DNA of 64,000 nt from Nageia nagi (taxonomy: Eukaryota > Pinophyta). Both the position numbers and the translations under genes were made by a program. The stretch spans positions 169,880,001-169,944,000 of the forward strand of contig JBITNC010000001.1 of NCBI GenBank assembly GCA_050084985.1. Direction: 5' to 3'. The notes beneath the pieces were generated by a model, which was given only the letters and a program-made list of their open reading frames with translations, did not search any database and had not been told where the DNA came from. Each line of letters starts with the position of its first letter. Positions within the stretch are counted from its first letter, which is position 1. Of this stretch, positions 33,831 to 44,717 are shown piece by piece.

Positions 33831-35750
33831 CATATGAAATTGAAGAAAGATGAATTAATAAAAATATGTTTGCTTGTTATTATCTAAGTTTTTCAATTAA
33901 ACTAATTAGTATCTAATGAGGTGATAAGTTATGTTTATTATTTTTAATAAGTAATTCAAGAACTCTTTAGAATCTTGTATTAAATAAACTATGGTTTTGA
34001 TATTATGATATTATGTTTAGTAAAATAATTCATATGGTACCAATTGCATAAATTAATTAGTAAGGTATTCAAGACCTTATTGTGAATGATTTAATTATTT
34101 AAGATGGATTAATTATAGGGTAAATAAATAACATATTAATGTACATTGACCAAGGAAAAGATATAATTTCTTTGAAGGTCTATAGCTAAATTTATTTACA
34201 TAATAGTCAAGTTTTAAAAGGGTTTTCTTGATCTTCCTTCCTCCTAGTACTCAATCCACCTACCATATGACATGAACAAATTTGTATTACAATTTCATTG
34301 AATATGAAATAGTATGATTTATCAAAAAGATTCCATTAGTGATTAAATGAGTTATATGATATTTGAATTGAGAGTGTATAATGCATGATTTCTACTTGTA
34401 ATAAATTATGGAAGCTTCAAAGTTTATGGAAGTAAATATCATTCATACATTTCATACATGGATTATATTAGGTATTAATTAATGAATCTTATAGATTACT
34501 TTCTATTTATATGATTTTTAGAAAAATGTTAGCATTATGATTTAATAAGCTTTATTTTAATTGTATTTAGGAGTAATTGGGATATTTTAGGGACTCTTGA
34601 GATCAAATTGGGTAGAAATTGTATCCAATAGGATTAAATGAGGTCATTTGGGATCCTTTGGGATGAATGCAAGAAAATGGTGGAGAACCTCTGCCAAGTA
34701 AACCTACCCCATTAAATGATAAATAAAAGGAAATTTCCTTATGTGAGGACCATTTAGCATCATATTACTTTTCTAGCAATAGTGGCTAAACTTTACCTCA
34801 TAATTTACTACTTTATGTATGCATGAGGAATTTTAAAAAGTAGATTCATATATGTGATATAATGCATATGGGATAAATAGAATTATGTGACTTCCTGAGC
34901 AAGCCTATAACCAAGAATTCTAAGGTACGCTTCATGAGTAAAGATGAATGGTGTTAAACCTTAGAACTTGTATTGTGCATGGTGTCTTGTACCCTCTTCA
35001 TTATTTGGGAATATTAGTTTATGATTAGTAGGCCATGGGTGGTTCTTTTTGTCAACAATTTAATAATAAATTGGACTAAACAACCACTAGAGGATATTAT
35101 TTAATATTCATAACTCCCTAAGTTATGGACATGGGGATGTTAAACCATATGGTTGGCTTAACCGATAGTTATGGGCAGGCTTATGAGTCATATCCTTTGA
35201 TAGATGAGTCAAGTGAGGATAGCAATTGAAAAAACTACTATTATCGGGTGAGGGTAATTAGTAGTCATGCCACTTGTAGTTAGTATTTAAGGGTATGATG
35301 ATTGTTCCATAGGTGATGCTACCCACTAATATGAATTTTGTTTAGGATACATTATTTACTCCTATGAGATGGAGAGTTATCATCAGGTGATGATGTTAAC
35401 TTAGTGGAAGTGTGATCTCTCGGGTGGTATGGGCCTTGAGTAGAAAACCAATACACTATGATCAGAAAGCCTATTGCACATGAGACATGGAATAGGAATG
35501 TTGAGATTACCTTTGAGGCATATTTTCAATAAGATGAGTGTTGAAGAGTGAAAACTAAATTTTTTTATTAGGGTTGGTTACTCGAAGTTCTTGACCAATC
35601 TTACCATGTGAATTTTGAACTAGCTAGCAACATTATTAAGCTCATGTGGGATATCCTAGTTCATTCCTAGAATATCGAATGCTAAACTAAATAAAAAATT
35701 AGGTCTAAAATTTAAGGTTCTAATTGATAAGAATAGTGGATGCATTACAT

Positions 35751-35762
35751 TAGTATTAGAGC
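35751..35762 (+). other. Element E primer binding site
   Basis: TAGTATTAGAGC, matching TGGTATCAGAGC (initiator Met-tRNA complement) at 10 of 12; both differences are transitions expected from cytosine deamination. Confidence 0.8.
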
Positions 35763-35869
35763 ATCAAGTTCCTTAGGCCTATGGTCCATGAATCTTTTGC
35801 TGTAAAATTTTAGGAAGTCCATAAGAGTATTCATAAGGCTAATAATAATACCATTTGGTTGGCTCAAAT

Positions 35870-37250
35870 TATGACATTCCCAAGACATGTAACCAAAGAT
35901 TTAGGTAACCTATGATAAGGTGTCACAAATAGCCTACCTATGAATGCTAATGCCAATGCAAACCAAAGAAATGGTAGGTACCAAAATGAAAATGTTAAGG
36001 ACCAAAATGCAAATGTTAGGGGATGAAATACTAGAAGAGGAATACCAATCAACAAGTTCTTACAAATAATATTAAGAGTTCTTCTAACCATTCCAATAAG
36101 AATAATGGAGGAGAAGAAGCCATCACAAGATGCTAAGAATAGGTGGCAAAGTAACAAGAACTAAAAATAATCTGCTAAGTTAGAGAGTTGATCCTCTAAG
36201 ATAAGAATCTAGTCCAGTTCTTCCATTTCAAGAAATATCAGGTGGACTGAATAATCATATTCAGTAAAGGATTGAACAAGAACTTACATCTGAGTTGAAG
36301 AAAGCCCAAATACCCAAGTTTAATGGAAAGCATGAAGGTTAGCATGCAAAATTATGGTTAGAGGAGGTTGAAACATACTTCTTAATGAGAAATCTATCAC
36401 CAAAAACTAAGACCATGTGGGCTACCTACAACTTTCAAGATTTTGCTCTAGAATGGTGGAACACATATAAGATTAAGCATGGGATCCAGTACTTAAAATG
36501 GTCAAATTTTATTGTAGTATTCCAAAAAATATTCATTCCTTAGGTATATTATGATAAAAAGTATGAAGAGTACTATACTTTTTAGCAAGGGTCTATGGTG
36601 TCCAAAGTTATCACCAAATATTTGTTAAACTTCTTAAGTACATCCTAAAAAATAAGAATCATCTGAAGGTGCATAGATTACTTGTAGGATTAGATCCCAA
36701 GTTAAAAACTATAGCAAATTTATTGAATCCTAATACACTTAAAGAAGCTTATGATCTTTCAAAAAGGGAACAAAGTAACTTGGGAATCAAAAATATCTTT
36801 GTAAACTACAAACTTTTAGATGAAAAAGATAAGGAAATTCATCAAAAGAATCACAATGTAGAGCATCAAGCACAAAAAACAATAAACAAGAAATAAAATC
36901 ATGGTTTCAAGAATGAAAATCACTCCAAATTTAAGAAAAGATCATTTAGTAACAAAGTCTTTAAGAAGAAGAATTTTCAAAGGAAGAATCAGTAGTTTCA
37001 TAAACAACAACAAAATCCTAGAAATGGAAACCAAGGTTTTAGAAACCAAAATCAAGGGTTTACAAAGCTAATAAGCAATAAGAATACACCAAGAGATAAT
37101 TTTCATGAACAAAAAAAGGCTCCTTGAGATGGGTGCTAGAATTGTGGTGGAGCTCATTATGCAAATAACTTTCCCTTGAGCATCAAATCTTTGTAACCAT
37201 CAAAGTAGGACAAATTCAAGGTTAAGCTACACCTCTCCAGATCTTGAGTA
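35870..37250 (+). pseudogene. Element E gag
   Basis: Pieces in shifting frames: WLEEVETYFLMRN-like and ALEWWNTYKIKHG at about 36,350-36,485 mark the capsid domain. The open stretch 36,669-36,896 reads MHRLLVGLDPKLKTIANLLN and continues into a basic Asn/Lys/Gln-rich tail. The zinc knuckle near 37,133-37,175 reads NCGGAHYANNF, with the last Cys changed to Phe and a stop inside the first Cys pair. No reliable start codon. Confidence 0.75.
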
Positions 37251-39110
37251 AACTTTCTAGCAAATATTTTAAATTTTTTAAATATTATAGTGAAAAGAAT
37301 AATTTCATTTCAAATTCTTTAGTTAAAGACATGATTAAGGTACCAAAATGTTTGACAAAAAGGTGGCAAGTGGAGTTTGGATAAGGCCAAAAATACCCTA
37401 TTAGATAATGTTTAAGGGATGTTGAACTAGAATTACCTAAGGGATCCATAGTGTGAGATTTATATATGGTTCCCCTAGCTTCTTACAATATTATTTTAGG
37501 CATAGATTGGTTTATGGCCCATGAAGATTTGATTGAATTTTAGGAGAGATGGGTAGAATACATTGATGTATTTTAAAACTAATAAATGATGTTTAGTGAT
37601 CAAGGACCATTTAAACCCTACTTGATCACATCCATTCAAATGAAAAGAATTATTAGAAAAAGGAAAATGATCTTTGCAGTTAAGGTCAAATAAGTGAAAG
37701 AAGAGGATAAATATGTAGAAATGTTAAACAAGTATCTAGTGTTGAGAGAATATAGGGATGTATTTTCCAAGGAACTACTAGGTATACCCCCCAAAATAAT
37801 AATTTGACTTCTCAATAGATCTTGTGTTAGGATTTGAGCCTATCTCTAGAACTCCCAAAAAATGAACACCATTGAGATGTAGGATTTAAAAGTACAATTA
37901 CAAGATCTTTTGGAGAACAGGTTGATGAAGCCTAGTGTATCACCCTAGGTGCTCCTGTATTATTTTTCAAAAATAAGGATGGAACTTTGATATTATGTAT
38001 TGAATATAGAATGTTGAATAAGGTCACCATCAAGAATAGGTATCCTCTACCTAGGATTGATGACTTGTTCGATCAACTCAAATATATTGCTATCTTTTCC
38101 AAGATAGACTTAAGATCAGGTTACCACTAGTTAAGGATAAAAGAATTAGATTCCCATAAAATAACATTCAAGATTTAGTATGGACATTATGAATAAGTAG
38201 TCTTACCATTTGGGCTAACAAATGCTCTTGTAGCATTCATGAATCTAATGAACAATGTTTATCAAGAATACTTAGACAAATTAGTGCTAGTCTTTTTAGA
38301 TGATATTCTCATATATTCAAGAAATGAGGAGGAGCACAACCATGATTTGAGATTAGCCTTAAAGGTTTCAATATGACATCAACTATATGATAAATTATCT
38401 AAGTGTGATTTCTATGTTTCTCATATTTAGTACTTAGGTCATATTATTTCTATCGAAGGAATCTCAGTTGATCCTAAAAAGGTAGAAGCATAATGAGTTG
38501 CCCTATGCCAACAAAGGTGACTAAGGTGAGAAGTTTCATGGAATTAGTTGGATATTATAGAAGATTTGTTAAGGGATTTTCAAATATAGCTAATTCTATC
38601 ACTAGCCTATAGAAGAAAAATAGTGTTTATGTGGACTAAGAAGTGAGAAAAAGCTTTTTCAACCCTAAAAGAAAAGCTTACCTCTGCACCAATTCTCACT
38701 ATCATTGACCCCCATAGTGACTTTATAGTATGTACAGATGCATCATTAGAGGGTTTGGGTGGATTACTATCATAAAATGGAATCCCGTAGCATATGAATC
38801 CAAAAAGTTAAAGCCACATGAGTTGAATTATGTTACACATGATCTTGAGCTAGCAACCATAGTGCACACACTCAAGATGTAGAGGTATTACTTATTAGGA
38901 AAACCTTTCAAATTGGAAATAGATCATCAAATCTTGAAGTACTTATTCACTCAGCCTAATTTAAATGCTAGGTAAATATAATGGATGGAATTCCTTATAG
39001 AATATGATTTGGGTATTAAGTATATCAAGGGTAAAGAAAAAAAAGTGGTAGATGCATTAAGTCAAAGAAGATATGTAAATGCCATGAAAAGAAGTCAATT
39101 CAACTTATTT
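37251..39110 (+). pseudogene. Element E protease, reverse transcriptase and RNase H
   Basis: The protease part is poorly preserved. RT shows [19 protein letters not shown] at 37,995-38,050, KIDLRSGYH near 38,100 (first catalytic Asp), VVLPFGLTNA near 38,200 and FLDDILIYSRNEEEHNHDL at 38,290-38,345 with both active-site Asp residues intact. RNase H shows [16 protein letters not shown] near 38,725 and VVDALSQRR-like sequence near 39,045. Numerous TAG and TAA stops. Confidence 0.85.
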
Positions 39111-39239
39111 GATTAAGTGAGAATATTAAAATAAGAGGATCTATATTATAAATCCATAAAATAAATGATAAAAATAGGTAATCCTTCATCTCAAAAATTT
39201 ACTAAAAATGATAAAATTTTGTATTTTAGAGATAGATTA

Positions 39240-39367
39240 GTCATCCCAAAAAAAGAATATTTAAAAATTTAATACTACAAGAAGTCCATTGTCCTCCATA
39301 TGTAGCACATCCAGAAGGTACAAAGATGAGAGAAGACTTGAAACAAAAATTCTATTGGGATGGAATG
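39240..39367 (+). pseudogene. Element E integrase, N-terminal end before element F
   Basis: Reads QEVHCPPYVAHPEGTKM with the two His of the integrase zinc module (second His weakly placed), then DLKQKFYWDGM, and stops exactly at the insertion of element F. The Cys pair and core resume at 43,530. Confidence 0.8.
39363..39367. repeat. Target site duplication of element F, left copy (gaatg)
   Basis: gaatg here and aaatg at 43,525-43,529 after the 3' LTR; the one difference is a G/A transition. Confidence 0.8.
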
Positions 39368-40543
39368 TGTATATTCATACATAATAAATTCTTTATTAAA
39401 GCCTCAGTGTACCTTACTTGCAATCATGAGTTCATTTTAAGATCCCCAGGAGTTTTTTTGGGAGCAAACAAAATAGGCCGAAGTCAGTAGATAAAGCGTT
39501 TCAGAATGAAATGATGACATCACAAAAGAAAGGATGAAGCTTAGTTGTGGAAAAGCTTGAGTTCTGGAGGAGGTGAGGTTAGCAAGAGATAATCAAAGAA
39601 GCCGGAGCCCGTAAATTAAGTGTTCCAAAAGTAAAGCATTCCGGAATAAAATGATGACATCACGAAGGATAAGATAGTCACATTTTTGTAAAGATCAGGT
39701 TCCAGAGATGATGAGGTCAGCAAGGGGAATTAAGAAGTCGAGGTCAGTAAATAAAGCATTTCGAAAGAGATGACATCAATAATTTCAAGCCTTAACCCAA
39801 GACCAGAGCTTGGAAGTGATGAGGTCATCAAGGAGCGATCAAATAGCCAGAGCCAGTGAGTAAAACATTCTAGAGGTAAGAGATGACATCACAGGGAGAA
39901 CAATGTTCACATTTTTGAATGAAACTGGGTCCTAGAAGTGATGAGGTTAGCGAGGAGTGATCGAATAGTGAAATCCGGTGAGTAGAGCATTTAAGAATGT
40001 AGAGATGAGGTCAGTAAAGGGGGATCAAATAATCGAAAGCCCTAGTATTGCTCTTTACATTTGTTCTTGAAGACCTATAGTTTTTATCAGTAATATGATA
40101 CCATCTTGACCTTTCTTATCTAGCACTCGTAATTGTCATTCTTAATTTGGTTACATCATGGCAGCTTGGCTTGTTTCCTGAATGATAATTGCGAGTTGCT
40201 AGTATAACTGTGTCTGCTACATGGTAGAGTAAAGCTAGAAAACTATTAGAGAGTGAGAGCTTGTACTATAGCTGCTACACTAGATTCAGACTAAGGTTTC
40301 ACACACTATGAAATCCCACGCTAAACTAGTGATCCACCTTTGCTTTCTCTCTTGTTACCCTAAGCCTTTTTGCTTAAATTCCTCGCACTCTACTCCTTTT
40401 TATTTCCTTTCCTATTACTTTTTCTACGCCCAATAGATAAGGAACCGACCTTCTCCAGAGATCAGACTATCACTATAGTCTGTTCTTGATTTACTTTGGT
40501 TAAGATTGTTCACGATGCATATATTACACAATCCTAATCAATA
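39368..40543 (+). repeat. Element F 5' LTR (1,176 bp)
   Basis: Starts TGTATATTCATACATAATAA and ends CCTAATCAATA, where the 3' copy ends CCTAATCAACA. Same length as 42,349-43,524. Its first half is made of diverged repeats with TGATGACATCA and GATGAGGTCA motifs. Confidence 0.93.
39480..40030 (+). repeat. Diverged tandem units with TGACATCA palindromes in element F LTR
   Basis: Four to five units of about 115-135 bp each carry an AAAGCATT-like block, (A)TGATGACATCA and a GATGAGGTCAGCAAGG-like block (copies near 39,511, 39,648, 39,768, 39,881 and near 39,567, 39,699, 39,813, 39,930, 40,004). The same array recurs in the 3' LTR at about 42,465-43,012. TGACATCA is one transition from the bZIP site TGACGTCA; a regulatory role is inference. 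Confidence 0.7.
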
Positions 40544-40554
40544 ATATTTCTTTT

Positions 40555-40572
40555 TGGCATGCCTAGTGGGAC
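40555..40572 (+). other. Element F candidate primer binding site
   Basis: TGGCATGCCTAGTGGGAC lies 11 bases after the LTR end. It begins with TGG as required; the tRNA is not identified, and the spacing is longer than usual. Confidence 0.5.
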
Positions 40573-40691
40573 ACGAAGAAACTTATTGGTGACTCTGCTG
40601 AAGCACTATCTATGGTATGTATTAAAGTAGATTGTTTGTAAATATCATATGTGATTTTGAACCTTGTATTTTCTTTTGCGACCTAGAGTTT

Positions 40692-42364
40692 ATGTGGACA
40701 AGATCTAAAACTAAAGCAGCAAAAGAAGCACCAAATTTTAGAACGTTAGATACTCCTAAGAGAAAGACCCTGATCAAGTCCAAGTATCTGAATAGTATCA
40801 GCTCCCTAAAATCCTTTACCAAGCCAGAATCATCCAATCTTCACACTAGAAATACCTCTCCTAAAATGGCTAATCTAGCTCAGAATATTTATCCAGAATG
40901 GGACAATGGAGTACCAATAGCCCTGGCAGTGTTGCATGACATCCTAGCAAATGTTTTCAAAACCCTTTCAAAGTTTGATGCAACTTTAGAGAAAATGGCT
41001 TACGAGCATTGTGTTGATGTAGCTGGCCTAGCTAAGATTCATAATATCCAACATGAAGATGTCATGGTGAGATTACTAGCTCAGTCTTTCAAAGGAAAGG
41101 TCCTAGATTGGTACAGGGGCCTTCCTAATGGATCTATAACCACTTGGGCTCAATTGGCAGAGCCCTTTATCTTGGAATTTAATGAATTAGCAGATCCTTT
41201 TTCCTTGTTAACACAGTTCACTTCAATCAAAAGATATGAGCAAGAAAATATCCCTAATTTCAATATTAGATTCCAAAAAACTTGGATGAGAATCCCAATG
41301 CCAGTCAGGCCTCAGCAATTTCAAGCCTTAATGTATTACCTGAGAGCCTTTCCTCCAGATCTCTCTCTGCAAATTCAAAATTCTGGAGTAAATACTTTCC
41401 CGAAGGTCTATAGACAAGTAGTATATGTTGAATCCTATCTTATTGCAGTTGGGAAATTGCCAAGTCACATGCTAATGCCTTATTTTCCAATAACCATCTA
41501 GCAGTAAATTTTGAGACCTCAACCAATTAGTTTGGCTCCACCAATGGCCAGTATCCCCACCCCTATCCAACAGTGGCCATCAACCTTGCCAATCCCTAGA
41601 GCTCCCTTGGCCTTACTAGCCCCTCATCAACCTAATATGAATCAAGGGGTAGCCTCATCGATAGAGATTCAGGAACTCCAAAACTTATGTAGAAATATGG
41701 CAAACTAGATTACCATTCTATGCAAACAAAGCAATGCAAGAAGATATCCTTATCCTGCTATAGAAGAGGCTCAGAATGTGTTGAATGAGGATGTAAGCCA
41801 AGCTTCCTCTTCAGGGTCAGCCACTGGTTGGTGTTTGGCCTGCAATAATGCTCATGAACAAACCACATGTCCTATTTATCAATACCAAGAATATTTATCA
41901 AGAAGTGGGGGCATTCCTCCACCTGGTGTAGCTGATGACATAAGCCGAGATGTGAACCTGATGAATTTTGCACCAGTAGGTATAGGAGGTTTTGCTATGG
42001 AAACAAGATCAAGGAAAAACCCCTAGTCTCTGGTATTCTAGAAAGAAAAGTTGAATCCCAAAAGAGCTCCAGAATCAATCATATCAAGACCTCCAGAGAA
42101 GAAATGAAATAGTAAAAGGTGGTTCAATGGTCGAAAATCAACTCCGGATACTTTTAGAGAAGGAGATTTAGTATTGAAATGGGATGAGGACAGAGCTAAA
42201 TTGGGGAAACACAAAAAATTTGAATCCATGTGGTGCAGACCCTATGTAGTAGTGAAATACGTTGGTATTATTTTTGGTATTATTTTTTCATACTGGGTTC
42301 TAAATTCCTCTTTGATAAAGGTGAAATTTCCCCCCAAGGTCGCCATAATGTATATTCATACATA
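40692..42364 (+). pseudogene. Element F gag fused in frame to an integrase C-terminal piece
   Basis: One frame runs from MWTRSKTKAAKEAP (ATG 40,692; an in-frame ATG at 40,632 is possible) to the 3' LTR, broken only by a few stops (TAG 41,502, TAA 41,508, TAG near 41,706, TAG 42,027 and a pair near 42,108). The capsid domain reads LAQSFKGKVLDWYRGLPNGS and AQLAEPFILEFNELADPFSL at 41,070-41,210. A Pro/Ala-rich linker is followed by an intact zinc knuckle CLACNNAHEQTTC (CX2CX3HX4C) at about 41,834-41,872. After 42,120 the sequence reads TFREGDLVLKWDEDRAKLGK and KKFESMWCRPYVV, the C-terminal part of a gypsy integrase. The polymerase genes between are missing, suggesting an in-frame internal deletion in an ancestor. 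Confidence 0.85.
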
Positions 42365-43524
42365 ATAAATTCTTTATTAAAGCCCTGGTGTACCTTACTT
42401 GTAATCATGAGTTCATTTTAAGATCCCCGAAAGTTTTTTTGGGAGCAAACAAAATAGGTCAGAGTCAGTAGATAAAGCATTCTGAAATGAAATGATGACA
42501 TCATAGAAGAAAGGATGAAGCTCAGTTGTGGAAAAGCCTAGGTTCCAGAGGAGGTGAGGTCAGCAAGAGATAATCGAAGAAGCCAAAGCCCGTAAATTAA
42601 GTGTTCCAGAAGTAAAGCATTCCAAAATAAAATGATGACATCATGGAGGATAAGACAATCACATTTTTGTAAATATCAGGTTCCAGAGATGATGAGGTCA
42701 GCAAGGGGAATTGAGAAGCTGAGGTCAGTAAATAAAGCATTTCGAAAGAGATGATGTCAACGATTTTAGGCCTTAACCCAAAATCAGAGCCTGGAAGTGA
42801 TGAGGTCATCAAGGAGCGATCAAATAGCCAAAGCCAGTGAGTAAAACATTCTAGAGGTAAGAGATGACATCATGGGGAGAATAATGTTCACATTTTTGAA
42901 TGAAACTAGGTCTCAAAAGTGATGAGGTCAGCGAGGAGTGATTGAATAGCCGAAGCCGATGAGTAGAGCATTCTGGAATGTAGGGATGAGGTCAGTAAAG
43001 GGGGATCAAATAGTCGAAAGCCCTAGTATTTCTCTTTACATTTATTCTCAAAGACCTATAGTTTTTATCAGTAATATGATACCATCTTGACCTTTCTTAT
43101 CTAGCACTCATAATTGTCATTCTTAATTTGGTTACATCGTGGCAGCTTGGCTTGTTTCATGAATGATAATTGTGAGTTGCTAGTATAATTGTGTCTGCTA
43201 CATGGTAGAGTAAAGTTGGGAAACTATTAGAGAGTGAGAGCTTGTACTGTAGCTACTACACTAGATTCAGACCAAGGTTTCACACACTGTGAAAGCCTGC
43301 GCTAAACTAGTGATCCACCTTTGCTTTCTCTCTTGTTACCCTAAGCCTTTTTGCTTAAATTCCTCGCACTCTACTCCTTTTTATTTCCTTTCTTGTTACT
43401 TTTTTTATGCCCAATAGATAAGGAACTAGCCTTCTCCAGAGATCAGACTGTCACTATAGTCTGTTCTTGATTTACTTTGGTTAAGATTATTCACGGTGCA
43501 TATATTACACAATCCTAATCAACA
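42349..43524 (+). repeat. Element F 3' LTR (1,176 bp)
   Basis: Same length as the 5' LTR with scattered transitions. Ends CCTAATCAACA. No good polypurine tract precedes it; the nearest purine-rich run, GATAAAGGTGAAA, is about 30 bases away. Confidence 0.93.
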
Positions 43525-43529
43525 AAATG

Positions 43530-44645
43530 AAGAAGGATATAGTAGTGTTTGTGGAAAAATGCTTGGAATGTTAGAAAGTGAAAGTGGAACATCAACATCT
43601 AGGTAGATATTTGTATCCCCATGATATTTTGACACAAAAATGGTAAGTAATTTCAATGGATTTTATAGTTGCTTTGTTAAGAATTAGATTTTATCATGAC
43701 TCCATATTAGTTATGGTCAATAAGTTAACCAAGGTTGCTCATTTTATACCTGGTAACACCACAGATGATGTCCTTATAGTAGCTAATAAGTTTGCACATG
43801 AAATATTCAAACTACATGGATTTCTTGAAGTGATAATCTCAGATAGGCATTCTAAATCCACTTTCATATTTTGGAAATGATTACATAAGGCATTGGGTAC
43901 AAAGTTGAATATGAGCTCAACTTATCATCTCAAGATATATGGGAAGATAGAACATGTAAACAAAGTTCTCGAGGATATGCTCAGAATTTATTCCATAGAA
44001 CAAGAGACCAAATGGGAAGATTATCTTTATTTGGTCGATTTTGTATCCAATAATGGCTATCATTCATATTTAGGAATGGATCCTTTTGAAGCATTATATG
44101 GAAGGAGATGCAAAACTCCTTTGAGTTGGGATAATTGAGAGGATTGGGTGATGATCCAACTGAAAATGTTAAAGCTAATGGAGGAACAACTCAAGTCCAT
44201 TTGATGAAAGTTGAAGGAAGTTGTTGATTGACAAAAGAGTTATACCAATTTAAAGAGGACTCATATAGATTTTGCTATGGGTAATAAGGTATTTTTATGA
44301 TTTTGACCCATAAAAAGTGCCATAAATTCAACTAAGTTGGATCTTCAATTTGTTGGTCCTTGCCACCAAGTTTTTCCAAAATACATGATGTCTTTCATGT
44401 CTCCTTGTTATGAAAGTACATTGTTGATCCTTCTCATGTTTTGGATTTCTCTTATTTGTAGATGCTATACCCTCATGCAATTGAAATACACCCTATTAAG
44501 ATCTTAGCTCTTAAGACTAAGAAGCTGAGAAATAGGGAAATTAATGAATGTCTAGTCCAATGGGATAAGTATTCTAAATCATCTTACACATGGGAAGATA
44601 TAGCTACTATGAAAAGACAATTCCCATGTTTTTTTTTCTAAGTAT
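43530..44645 (+). pseudogene. Element E integrase core and chromodomain-like tail
   Basis: Resumes in frame after element F with KKDIVVFVEKCLEC (zinc Cys, second pair). The core shows SMDFIVAL near 43,650, VIISDRHSKSTF near 43,835 and GKIEHVNKVLEDML near 43,940, so D, D and E of the active site all remain although stops and a frame break at 43,880 separate them. DPFEALYGRRCKTPLSW ends the core at 44,135. The tail at about 44,460-44,640 reads LRNREINECLVQWDKYSKSS and YTWEDIATMKRQFP, resembling a chromodomain-type module of gypsy integrases, which in chromoviruses directs insertion. Confidence 0.85.
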
Positions 44646-44705
44646 GTGAAACATTTATTAAGCTTATGTTTGAATGCAAGAACATAGAGGAGTGTGTTCC
44701 TTTTT

Positions 44706-44717
44706 AAAGGGGGTGTA
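44706..44717 (+). other. Element E polypurine tract
   Basis: AAAGGGGGTGTA directly before the 3' LTR start TGTCACGACC. Confidence 0.8.

Larger units (their letters stand above)
31955..35749 (+). repeat. Element E 5' LTR (3,795 bp)
   Basis: Starts TGTCATAACC and ends GGATGCATTACA; matches 44,718-48,453. Contains three tandem copies of a unit of about 308 bp beginning at 32,992, 33,300 and 33,608, versus two in the other LTR. The TATA box is TATAAATA at 32,790-32,797. Confidence 0.93.
39368..43524 (+). mobile_element. Element F: non-autonomous LTR element with gag and integrase tail
   Basis: 4,157 bp with two LTRs of 1,176 bp, an imperfect 5-bp target duplication, and an internal region of only 1.8 kb. 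One frame holds a gypsy-type gag with zinc knuckle and then an integrase C-terminal piece; protease, RT, RNase H and the integrase core are absent. It therefore depends on another element for reverse transcription and resembles the gag-only terminal-repeat class (TR-GAG). It is the youngest level of the D-E-F nest. Confidence 0.9.

Noticed and set aside
35751-35762. tRNA-like sequence near the PBS sites
   Set aside because: Only the 12-base complement of a tRNA end is present; no cloverleaf could be drawn.
39480-40030. Regularly spaced repeats considered as a CRISPR-like array
   Set aside because: Units are long, diverged, lie inside an LTR and recur in the other LTR; this is plant retrotransposon DNA.
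40622-40837. Minus-strand ORF at the start of the element F gag
   Set aside because: Shadow of the gag frame; no signal of its own.
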